Below, piece after piece: positions 39,901 through 51,900 of a DNA stretch of 64,000 nt; position 1 is the first letter of the stretch; every line of letters begins with the position of its first letter. The translations under genes were made by a program, and so were the position numbers. The stretch is from Delphinus delphis (lineage: Eukaryota; Chordata; Mammalia; Artiodactyla; Delphinidae), in NCBI RefSeq assembly GCF_949987515.2, contig NC_082694.2:65780080-65844079 (forward strand), read 5' to 3'. Below the pieces are notes generated by a model. The model ran no database searches. It had not been told where the DNA came from and worked only from the letters and a program-made list of their open reading frames with translations.

Positions 39901-42900
39901 TGACCGGGACCGTCCTCTGTGGCACACTGCCTGGCCTGCCCATCTCACTTTCATCTGCTGGGAGCGGCCCCAAGTGGCCACTTGAAAGCCAACCCCAGCT
40001 ATGCCCTCGAGCAGCCCGACCCTGGTGCAGTCATTCCCACAAAGCGTTTCTAAGAGGAGCTGAAGTATTGATAATTACATCTGCAGTTCAGCATAGGAAC
40101 AGGCTTTAGGGAAATGTGGCTTTTAGCCTTTTATTTTTCAGAAGTTGTTTTGCATTAAAATTGGATGTTTAAACTCCAATTTTCATAACACAGGATACAT
40201 GGAAAATATCTAATCCATCTACTCACTTCAGCTTTTGGTCTTTAGAGGTGATGAAAGGAACCTGTTGCCCAGTAAAAGTGTGCGTGTGCGTGTGTGTGTG
40301 TGTGTAAGTGGTGGGGTAGGAGGTGTGCCTTTCCAAAATGGAGGCCTTGGCACATATATGAAGGGAGAGTATGGGATTTCTGGATTTAAAATGGGGGGTT
40401 TCTAAAGCATACCAGATACAAAAGACAACGCTGAGGAGAGAGATGAGGGCCCCAGAGAGGAGCTGCCACCAGCTCCCCCATCCCCAGAACAGCCAAGGAC
40501 ATCAGGCTGTGTCAGGTTTGGCAGGAACACTCCTGTGTGTCAGCATGGGCTGTGGAATCAGACAGGCCTACGTTTGAATCCCGCAGACATCACTAGTTCT
40601 GTGTCCTTGGGAAAGTTGCTTTACCTCACTGTTTCTAAGTCTTTAAAGTGGCGACAGTGATCCCCATGGTAGGGGAAGGGCCTCCGCCAAAATACATCCC
40701 CACCCTAATCCCCGTATTAGAGAAAAAATTATTCTGACCCTTGTTAAAATGGTAAGAAAGACTTTACTCAGGACTCTCACAATGGGTGTCAAGGCTATCG
40801 CAATGGCAGGGCTGGGGGGTACGGGGCTCAGCTCCAAATACAAGAACAGGTGGGGATTTGGATGCAAGGAGCAGGGCGGGGGGCGGTGAATGGAAATTAC
40901 TAAGAGGGAACATCAAAAGTGGGGGGGATAATATTCTTGAAGTGACAACGTTATGAAGGAAATAGTAATGGTTAACATGGGCTAAAGGTGAGGTTGACGG
41001 GAGAGGAGAGAGGTGGTGTGATTAAAAGGGCAGCATGAGGGATCTTTGTGGTAATGAAACTCTTCTGTGTCTTTACTGGTGAATACATGGACATATGCAT
41101 GTGATAAAATTGCATGAGGTAAATACACACATGCACACACACAAATTCATATACATGAAACTTGGAAACCTGAATATGATTGATGGATTGTATCAATGTG
41201 AGTATCTTTGTTAAATTCATGTACTAAAATTTGAAAGACGGTGCCATTAGGGAAAACCATGAAGGGTGCACAGCATCTCTATTTTATTTCTTATAATTGT
41301 TTGTGAATGTACAATTATCTCAACATTAAAAGTTTAATTTAAAAACAAAGTGGGGGGAATTCTGCTACACTGACCTAAGGTTTCTTTTTTTTTTTTATCT
41401 TTATTGGAGTATAATTGCTTTACAATGGTGTGTTAGTTTCTGCTTTACAACAAAGTGAATCAGTTATACATATACATATGTTCCCATATCTCTTCCCTCT
41501 TGCGTCTCCCTCCCTCCCACCCTCCCTATCCCACCCCTCTAGGTGGTCACAGAGCACTGAGCTGATCTCCCTGTGCTATGCGGCTGCTTCCCACTAGCTA
41601 TCTGTTTTATGTTTGGTAGTGTATATATGTCCATGCCTCTCTCTCACTTTGTCACAGCTTACCCTTCCCCCTCCCCATATCCTCAAGTCCATTCTCCAGT
41701 AGGTCTGTGTCTTTATTCCTGTCTTACCCCTAGGTTCTTCATGACATTTTTTTTTCTTAAATTCCATATATATATGTTAGCCTATGGTATTTGTCTTCCT
41801 CTTTCTGACTTACTTCACTCTGTATGACAGACACCATCACCCTGATACCAAAACCAGACAAGGATGTCACAAAGAAAGAAAACTACAGGCCAATATCATT
41901 GATGAACATAGATGTAAAATCCTCAGTAAAATACTAGCAAACAGAATCCAACAGCAAATTTAAGAGGGTCATACACCATGATCAAGTGGGGTTTATCCCA
42001 GGAATGCAAGGATTCTTCAACATACGCAAATCAATCAATGTGATACACCACATTAACAAATTAAGGAATAAAAAACATATGGTCATCTCAATAGATGTCC
42101 AGAGAAAGCTTTTGACAAAATTCAACACCCATTTATGATAAAAACCCTCCAGAAAGTAGGCATAGAGGGAACTTTCTTCAACATAATAAAGGCCATATAT
42201 GACAAACCCACAGCCAACATCATCCTCAATGGTGAAAAACTGAAAGCATTTCCACTAAGATCAGAAACAAGACAAGGTTACCCACTCTCACCACTCTTAT
42301 TCAACATAGTTTTGGAAGTTTTAGCCACAGCAATCAGAGAAGAAAAGGAAATAAAAGGAATCCAAATCGGAAAAGAAGAAGTAAAGCTGTCACTGTTTGC
42401 AGATGACATGATCCTATACATAGAGAATCCTAAAGATGCTACCAGAAAACTACTAGAGCTAATCAATGAATTTGGTAAAGTAGCAGGATACAAAATTAAT
42501 GCACAGAAATCTCTGGCATTCCTATATACTAATGATGAAAAATCTGAAAGTGAAATCAAGAAAACACTCCCATTTACCATTGCAACAGAAAGAGTAAAAT
42601 ATCTAAGAATAAACCTATCTAAGGAGACAAAAGACCTGTATGCAGAAAATTATAAGACACTGATGAAAGAAATTAAAGATGATACAAATAGATGGAGAGA
42701 CATACCATGTTCTTGGATTGGAAGAATCAACATTGTGAAAATGACTATACTACCCAAAGCAATCTACAGATTCAATGTAATCCCTATCCAGCTACCACTG
42801 GCATTTTTCACAGAACTAGAACAAAAAATTTCAGAATTTCTATGGAGACCTAAGGTTTCTTACCAGGGTAGTCAGATATGGGGGCCGGGACAGGCTGGGG

Positions 42901-45900
42901 GGATGGATTCTCTAAACCGGCTTAGCAGGATTCTTGCTAAAACGGGATGCAGGCCTGACGAGGGTAAGGAACAACAGTTCATGCCTAGTCAGAGAGAGGG
43001 CGAGCCTGAGTAAAGTTTGGTCACGGAGAGCATCTCCTCACCTAGATCCTGTCAGGAGGTTACCTTACACGGCAAAAGGGAGTTTGCAGATGTGATTAAG
43101 GCTCCTGAATCTGAAGCTGGGAGAGTGGCCTGGAGTGTCCAGGTGGGCCCAGTCCAATCACTTGGGCCCTTTGCAGCAGAGAACTTTCTCTGGCTGGAGT
43201 CAGAAGAGATGGAGCGAAGCAGTCAGAGAGGTTCACAGCCTGGGAGGAACTGGCCTGGCTGCCACTGGTGTGACGGGGGAGGGGCAGCGTGGGTGTAGCA
43301 GGGGCCCCTGACCTACAGCCAGTGAGGAGAAGGGAACCGCAGCCCTGCGACCGCGAGGAACCAGCTTCTGCAAACAACCTGAATCAACTCGAAAGCTTCA
43401 GAGCCCCCAGAAAGGAGCCTAATCCTGCTGACATGTTGATCGCGGCCTGGAGAGACCCTCAGCAGAGGGCCCAACCAGACCCACGCTGGGTCGGTGTGGT
43501 AATTTGTCACGGCAGCAGTAGAAACACGCTCCCAGGGCCACTGTGAAGACGAATGAGGCCCCGAGCAGTGGCCTTGCCTCGCCTTCGGGCTGCAGGCGAG
43601 CAGGTTTGTCAGATGAGCACTGTGTCACACCCGCGGGAACAGTGGGTCCCTCTCGCTTTCTCTTTTGGCCTCACCTTTTCCAGGTTCAGGGGCTCGAGAT
43701 GAGAGAAGTGGCCTCCTCTGAGAAGAGCAACCAAGTCTGATGTAAAGTCATCCTCCCCTGACCCAGCTGGGGCTGCTTGCTAAGCCCCAGGCCCAGGTGC
43801 GGTCCCTCAGAGCGTTTCCAGAGCGACTGTGGAGAGGTAAAGGGTGCCACCATGACATTCGCAGCCGGACAGCCCGTGGTGACCAGGGTGGGCCTGTGGT
43901 TACTGCTTGTTCAGAAGTCAGGGACCTGGATGCAACCTTGATTGTCCCGGATGGTGTGAAGCATAATTTTGCTCATAGGTTCAAGGTTATCCTTTGTGGC
44001 CCAAATAAGATTGCCTCTACTCGAGTCCGTGTACTCATTAAAAAATAATAACAGAGCTTTCTAGCTCAGGTGACCCTGAGAATGTAAAGATTCTTGAAAG
44101 GAAAGGTCCCTGTCACCACATTTGTCTGTGTGGACGGAGGAGTGTCTCTTACTGACCATCACTGTCCCCTGCAATCCCTTTGTCCTCACTAGATTTCAAC
44201 CCGGCCAGAGGGAGAGTGGCTAATGCTGTGTAGACAATAAATATGTCTGTATACAGTCCATGAGGTTCCACTGCCTTCAGGGGAGCCCGTGTCTGATGTT
44301 CCCTTTGCCTTTGTGTAGAAACCGGGCTATCAGAGGAGATTTCAACTTGACCTATATGGCCAAGGAGTGGTATAGGAATAGCTGTGATTCGGTTCCTGGG
44401 GAGGAAGCTGTCCCCTTTCCCCTGGATTCCTGTCCACCATCACGGCTCGTCAGGTAGACGCTGGCTCTGGTTAAGGGTTGGGGGCTTATGAGCGCTGGTA
44501 AAACTGCTGATGAGTTGATGAGGAAATAGAAGGAAAGAGCTGAGAACAGAGGCTGGGGAGGGTAGTTTATTCCCAAATATTAATCTGAAGTTTAAAGAAA
44601 AGAAGAAGGCAACAGCGCCCCCAATGAGGATGGAATAATTACGCATCTCCCTGCCTGGAATTCAGAGCAGATTTGGGGCTGCGTGACATCCATCACCAGG
44701 GAGATTATGCGGGTGCTGACTCAGTGAGAACTCCCCACAAACTCCCTACATCATCTTTTGACTCCTTCACTTAAGAAAGTGATGACTTTGCAGGAACTGA
44801 AGACATGGCAAGTGGAGGGTCTGGGCTCTACCTGGAAGGCCCACTGCTTTACACCTCGGTCTACGGCCCCATTGCTTGGACCTCGGGATCACAAGCCTTT
44901 CCCAGAGGCTTCAGCACAGATCTGTGAATCACCCGACCTGGCTTGCAGTCCTGGGAGGATACACATCGTTATCCTGAAGTCAGTGGTGTAGTTAAGGGTG
45001 GGACAACTATACGTCCTAGGTTTTAAATACTCCACGCTATGGTACCTGAAGGTCATTACACTGATCTGAACGCTCCAAGCTTCGTCACCCAGACTGCCTT
45101 GACTCTGGCCGAGGCACAGCAAGGCATGTGTCTCAGGTCATCTTGGATACGACAGTCTGGACTCCAGAGGCGAGAAGCTCTTACTGCATCTCAGGCTGCA
45201 GCCTCTGTGGGCAACATCTGCTGGCCGGAAGCAGAGCTGAGACAGGCAGGTGTCAGGACTGGATGAAGGAGTGGATAAGGCAGCTGGTTATAGATTGGTC
45301 TCTCTGGTTCGTCTGCGAGTGCCCTGAAGGCAGGAGCTTCGTGTCCACAGCCGCATTGGCTGATGGTGCGTGTCCACACTGAGTGAGATGGGGTCAGGGC
45401 AAGGGCAGGAGTTTTGGAGCTGGGGAGATGGGCTTCAGAGGCCAGCTACCCGCTGTCAGTCGTCCTATCAGGACTGCTTCTGCATCGTCAAAAACATCCC
45501 CAACCGCGTGTGGGGTTGTTAGGATGACTAATAAGTTACTGCCTGAGGGAGGACCAAAGCCCAGCCCAGGAAAAAATGAAAGAGTCCTTTCCTCCCCTGC
45601 AGAACTGAGATGCTCTGATGTGTTAAAGCAGCACAGACACAGGAAAACGAGGAGGAAGGATGGTTTTAGAGGCGGAGGAGAGGAGGCAGCCTGCAGAGGG
45701 CTATTAGAGGATGCTGATGGGGTAGAAGACGTACTGCATCTGAGGGCATCCAGTGCACCTCGACAGAGCGTCAGGCAGCCGTGGAGGTCAGTGCTGGAGC
45801 CCGGAGTAGAGCTGGGCTGGTGGGCTAGGGGTGAGTCCTCAGCGTCAAGCGAATGTTGGGGTCAGATGAGGAAGCAGTGTCAGCAAGGCACTCAGAGATA

Positions 45901-48900
45901 GCGCCTTGGGGTGGAGAATGCCAGAAGCCCAAAAGGAAGGTGGAGAGGAGAACGGTACTTTCTGAGGTGGGGTCTGTGCATGATGGTGGCAGAGGAGGGG
46001 GGTGCCAATAGATTCAGAGAGAAGCAGAATGCTGGGTGAGGGAAGCACAGGGAGAGGAACGGGTTTCAGGGGCGGGAAGGGTGGGTGGCACTGAGGCACA
46101 GGTTGGAGAGATTTGCTTTGCAAATGAGGAGGGACGTATGTCTCATTTGAATACATGTAAGGAAGAGACCATAGCTGAAATGTATGCATATTTTTGGAAG
46201 AAAGCCGGCACAGAATTGGTAGGTTATATCCAGTAAGCAAGGCCTCCATCTCTGGTTTTGAGGGATGAAAGGGTTTTCCCTTTTGGGAACTGGAAACCCT
46301 GTTTTGAGGTCCTGGAGAGGAGCTGATGATTGGAGCCCAGTAGACCTGAGCCCTGGAGGCTAAATTCACACATGTCCCATCACAATTCCCTGCACCGAGC
46401 CCTCCGCCCCTTCGTGCATCACTGCAGGGTGGAGAGCTGGATGTTGGCCGTCAGCTAAGCTCACTCATCATCCCCCGCCAACGCCAGGCTGGTGCCCCCG
46501 ATTCCAACCAGGCAAACACCAGGGCGCCGTGTATCATGGATTTCTGTGGAGTCAAAATCTCAGGTGTTAAGTACCACAGATTTCAACGGCCTCCTGTGGC
46601 AGAAGCAGGAAGCTGTGAATCATCTAGGAAGTTGGAAGTGGGCACAGGTGGGCGATGCCGTTGGCGTCCATGTCTTAAAGAGACAGCCTGCAGAGGAATG
46701 TCTTGTAACTGCTACTGAGATTCCCAGCACACTTAAGAGTTTTCACAGTTATTCTTGAAATTCCATTTCATTTGATGTCAACGGCAATCCTGTGGAGTAC
46801 TTTTATGATCTTCATTTTATGTGTGAGGAAACCTGGCCTCAACGAGGTCAAGCAGGTTTCCCAGGGACACGGCTAGTGGGTTACTGCAGACCTGGGGCCA
46901 CGACCCCAAAGCCAAGTTTTTCCCGTCTCTCCCCGACCCTGTGTTCTTGCCATCATTTGACAGCACTCTTGAGACGTCCATTCTTCATCCTAGTGTCCAC
47001 GTTGCCCCCACTCTGAGGGCAATCCGAGCTTGCTGGAAGTGAGCTGTAGCCTGTCTGGGAGGGCACCTGGGCAGGGGGCGACAGCTGTCAAGGCAGCCTG
47101 GCCTGCAACTCTTCCAGGGACACGGGGCAGGAGGCAGGAGGAGACAGGTAAAGGGTGACTGAGGACAGGCGGGTATGAGAGCAGGTGAAGATCAGGATGA
47201 AGAATCTGTGTCCAGGCACTTGAAGAAACCCAGGGAAGTGGGGCCCAAGGTGCTGGAGGGTGCAGGGCATGTCGTACATGGTGGGACAGCACTGGAATAC
47301 CCGCGTCCTCATTTCCTGCTCATGGACACCCGGGCCGCTTCCAGGGGCGGTTGCCCATGGGCACGGGATTTTCCTGAGCCATCCTGTCCTCCTCTTGCTT
47401 GAGCTTGACGGCAGAAGCACAGGCTAAGCAAGCATTTCAGATGGGCAACCAGTGGCGTGCAGCGAGGAGGCTGCCCTGGGTGCAGTCCGTAAGGGGCTAC
47501 ACCATCTGTAGAGGAGTTAACAGCGATAATAAAACTCCTCACAGTGTTCAGCAATTCCAAACCAGGGCAGTGATGAGAGATACTCCCCCACCACCCCTGA
47601 ATTCCGCTGCTCCAAGCCTGCAGGAAGCAGTCCCGAGGGAGAAATGCACCCGCCAGCCTAGTCCCAACGTTAGCAGAGTAACTCCACCCCTCCCCGCTCC
47701 CGGAGGTCCCTGCAGCAGCAGCCAACGGGAAAAAGGGGTTTGTGTGCAAATCCCCACCCAGGGGAGCACCTCCAACAAGAGCTTCGAGGCTTCCAGCACT
47801 TTCTATGGCTGCTCCCAGCTCTCGACTACGGCTCAGACTTCCTCCTCCGGGCTAAGATTCAGGGGCCCTTGCAGCGGGTAGAATTGCCGTCTCAGTGTCG
47901 GGAGGCTCTGTCCTGGACACCTTGTCCAGGTGCCTCCTGGGAACTGGTCCTCTCTGTCGCCTCCAGGCCATGTGGCTTGCTAGCCTGTCAGAGTGGCAAA
48001 CGCACTTACTCCATGACAGCCCCTTCTATCTGGACCTTGACCATCAGAAAATTCTCCCATAGTCTCCAGTGGAAATTCTTTCTCCTCGGTCCTGGCTCTA
48101 ACCCTCTGGGATCATATGAGCTCGTCTAATCCATCTTCCACGTGCTCAAAAGCAGCTCTCCCATAGCCCCCAGGCTTCTCTTTCCAGGCTAAAGCATGAC
48201 AGCAGTGGCCCCCGCCGTGCGGGCCCCTGAGTGTGTTCCAGAGGCCTCCAAGAGGGCAGCGAACAGGTGTTGATTTTTGTGTGCTCCTCCCTGCCGCCCA
48301 CTGTTTCCCTGTTAACTCAAACCACCCTCCCAGGTGTGAGTTGTTACCAATCCTTGTTGTGGGCCGGGAAGCCGAGGTTGCCGGGCCAGTGGAGCACGCT
48401 AGTAACCGCCGCACCCGAGGCTGGGTGCGGCCGGCCCTCCCCGCTCCCTGGGATTCCCTGGCGCCTGGAGTCTCAACGCTGCCATCCTGTGCCCCTCCGT
48501 CCAGGAGGCAGAGCAGTGATGGGGGGCATGGCTGTCTTGCAGAAATCTCCTTCAGGGTGTGGATGTGCGGGGGCAGCCTAGAGATCGTCCCCTGCAGCCG
48601 AGTGGGCCACGTCTTCCGGAAGAAGCACCCGTATGTTTTCCCAGATGGAAATGCCAACACGTATATAAAGTAAGTGTTTGCTGCAGTGGCCGAGGGCTTT
48701 TGTGGTGATGGGTTGCTGCTGCCCTGGGTTCTCTGGGAGGTCGCCTGCGTGTTCTGGATGGACAGGGTCTGTGGGTCCTGCTCGCTGGGCTGCTGCCTGA
48801 GCAGGAGAGGTCAGGCCTGCCCGTCCAGCTCAGGCTGGAAGCCCCAAGGCTGTTCTCCACTGTTGGCTTCCAAGCCTTCACAAGGCCCCACACGTAGCCT

Positions 48901-51900
48901 TGGGGGCTCCAAGTCACTGGGCAGCGTCATCCTGCAGGGCTCAGGGCCCTGGGTATTTTGGGTTGTTTGGGGTGGGGGAAGGGTGACCGTTTTGCCCCTG
49001 AGTTCTAGAAGATCCGCTGCTCCCACCTTCAGGCTGGGTCATCAGGGGAAAGGCCCTTGGGAAGATTCAGGAACGGGGAGGCACAAGTAGATACAACCCG
49101 CCTGACTGCTCCAGGGCCTCGAGGGTGCACAGAAGCAGCCAGGCTGGCACAGGCCCTGCGGCCCTGGGCTCCTTTCCTGGGACTTGTCATCTCCTGCCTG
49201 GGGACAGGACGAAGATCCTGGGGTCTCAGTGACCCACTGGTGCCCACTTGCCTATTCCTGCTCCCTCCCTCCTTCCATACGCCCTTCTGCTTTCCGTGAT
49301 TTTTTTCTTCAACCTTTCTCCTTTTTTAAAAAAATAATTCCTTACACCTCTTTCTCCTTTTCTTTTTCTGGTCCTCCAGCTTCGTCTCCCCTTGTCTCTT
49401 GTCACTTGACAGCTCACTCCCCATTTATTTCCACTTTGCCCTTTTTTTCTCTCATTTGGTCCATTTGGGGGAAGCGCCTCTTTTGGTGTTTTGCTTCCCC
49501 TGCGGTGTTCTTCTCCTCGTCTGGGTTCTCCTGTCCTCGGTTTCTCACACGTATGGACAGCTGTGGGTGTGGACAGGTGTGGCGGCGTGATGGGCTTGAA
49601 CAGGGAGAAAGTTGACCCCATGCTGGGCAGGGCAGGGCAGTGAGAACCCAGTCAGCAGGGACAGGAACAAAGGCAGGGCTGCCTGGGCTCCGGGCTTTTA
49701 CAGGGAAAGGTGATCTGGGGGCGCCTGGCACAGGAAAGCGGTGGGGCTGTGATGGGGAAAGGGGCCAGCCTGGGAGTGAGGGGGCAGAGCCTTGGGCTCC
49801 AGAACGTTCCTCGTGTTTGAGACTGGGCCCTGGCCAGCAGGCATCCTGCGTGCCACCAGCGGGTCATTGGAGGGGAGGGAAATGTGGGGCAGTGTCTCCT
49901 CGGCAGCTTCCAGTTTGCCGGTGGTTAGGCCAGTGAAGGGAGGCGGCAAGGCTCTGTTAGCTGCCTTCCGAGCACCAAGAGCTGGGCTGCGTGTGCATGA
50001 CTCCTTCCAGGCTCACAGGCTGGAAGGGCGTGCCACACCCGCTGTTGAATGCCTCTGTTCCACACAGCGGCAGAAATCTGGAGGGGCGTGGCCTTTCTGC
50101 TGAGACCCCGAGTCCATGCCCTCGGGGAGCAGGTGCTGCTTCAGCCCTGCTCCTGGCTTCTGATTGTTTTCCCACATCCTCTCTTCCTGGTACCCCTGCC
50201 TCCTGGACAGCTGAGCAATGACATCCTCCGTGTCGGTCTCTGTGTCTTTTTCTGTGACCTTGGATGTCAAACTCAGAGCGAATAGCCGATTTTTTAGAAG
50301 CTTCAGAGTCTTGGCAAACGTTTGACCGAGAGGGCGTGATTGCTTAATTCTTTACACCTGCACCAAGCTAATCACGTGGCCTGTGGGAGCCCGTGTGTGG
50401 CTGGCCCCTTGGAGAGCACGTGGCCTGTGGGAGCCCGTGTGTGGCTGGCCCCTTGGAGAGCTGGGCCCCGGGCCGAAGGGGAGAGCTCTGGAGCAGGTGC
50501 CCGCGCACGGCCAGCGGTGAGATGGTCGGCCCTTCTCCTCTTGTACTGGCACCGAAGGGACGTACCAGATTCTCCTGGCTCTTTTCTCCCTGACTTTTTT
50601 CTTTTTTGAGGGCGACAGAAGCTCAGTTTCTGGTGTAATATCTCTGGCCTGTGCCTTTTGGGAAAAGAGTATGTGGTGACTACTAACACCCTGTGTCTCG
50701 GGGTAGAGGTCCCTTTGGAGATTGGTGGAGGTGGCTGGGCTCAGCACTGTGGGCAGAGTAATGTTACTGGGCCACGGTGGGCCCCACGGGGGTGACGCTG
50801 CCGGCTTGCCGCTTGTGTATGTTTTACCTGGACACGTCCCAGGTCCTCTCTGATCCTCCCCGACACCCCCTGTCTCCTCAGGAACACCAAGCGGACAGCT
50901 GAGGTGTGGATGGATGAATACAAGCAGTACTATTATGCTTCCCGGCCGTTCGCCCTGGAGAGACCCTTGGGAAAGTAAGTGTCCCTCCTGGTTTATTTGC
51001 GCAAAGCACCAGGAGCCCCAGCTCGCAGGCCTGTGTGCTCAGCTGGTCTCCCGAGCCCCCAGGCCCCTCCAGGGCCCAGGCTGGGGCTCTTCTCCCTTCG
51101 TGCGCCTCCTTGCTCCTGCCCAGTTCTGGCTGCAGGGCCTCGGACAGCTCTTGTGGGATGACCACCGGGCAGCCTGGGCCATCGACTCAGTGGCAGAGCT
51201 GTGCCTTGTGCAGTGGACTGGTGTTTCCAGCTTTTTATAGAAAGGTGGGGTGCTGGGCTAAGCAGCCCTGGTCCCTCCAGGTCGGAGTTCCTTCCTTCTC
51301 ATCCTCAGCTGCCCAAGCCTCAATCTTCTGCCTTCCTAGGAGGAATGGTACCATGCGATCTCTAGAGCCGGGCTCCAGCTTCACGGGGGTCGAAGAGGAC
51401 AGAGAGAGAAATTAAGGGCCAGATACCATTACATGAGATAGCCCATTAGTCCTCCGCAAACTGAGAAATGGGTATAATTACCCCTGTTTTACAGATGAGG
51501 AGACTGAGTCCTCTACAGGTTCAGGTACCTGGCCTGGATCACACCATTACAGGAGGGGGAGAAGGCTCAGATCACACCTGTCAGATTCCAAAACTCTGTG
51601 ATGTTGCATTCCCCAACCCAGGGTTGATTTGAGTAGAGAAAAATGGCAACTTCATTGATGTTATCATTCGTCTTTTGCGGGGGGCGGCCGGTGGCTTTTG
51701 TCATCTAATGTCCCTCAGTCATTCTAAGGCTGTTGACAGATGGGATTTTTGCAGCCTGCTCTCCACAGGTCGAGCCCATCACTGCCCGGGAGGATTAAAT
51801 CAGAGGCTGCTAAAGTGATTTGTGTTTCTGAAACCATAAACCCACACTGTCTCCACTTCTCCTACTCAGAGCCTCCCACGGCGTTTATTCTGAGTCCTCA

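Larger units (their letters stand above)
40723..43035 (-). mobile_element. Possible solo LTR remnant, split by L1 elements
   Basis: The parts 40723-40927 and 42862-43035 together make about 400 bases that look LTR-like on the minus strand (a gagtaaagtctttctt-type end). No coding region is present. The assignment is an inference from composition and pattern. It is an old, non-coding remnant. Confidence 0.3.
40665..43245. repeat. Ancient repeat hosting nested insertions
   Basis: The left part (about 40665-40722, catccccaccctaatcccc) and the right part (about 43036-43245, ggttaccttacacggcaaaa and onward) look like halves of one old mammalian repeat. I cannot name its family with certainty. Roughly 2.3 kb of younger elements separate the halves. 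Confidence 0.5.
35185..48542 (+). other. GALNT14 intron G-H
   Basis: A 13.4 kb intron. It holds MIR and L2-like tails at 35820-36090, a 51-base L1 insertion, copy 2 of the 217-base duplication, a CHR SINE at 37337-37556, an L1 interrupted by a CHR SINE at 37630-38995, and a nested stack at 40665-43245. The stretches 43245-46740 and 46900-48540 show no repeat that I can name. Confidence 0.8.

Noticed and set aside
42135..43013. 292-codon + strand reading frame
   Set aside because: It is the inverted ORF2 fragment of the twin-primed L1, running past the target duplication into LTR-like sequence. It is not a host gene.
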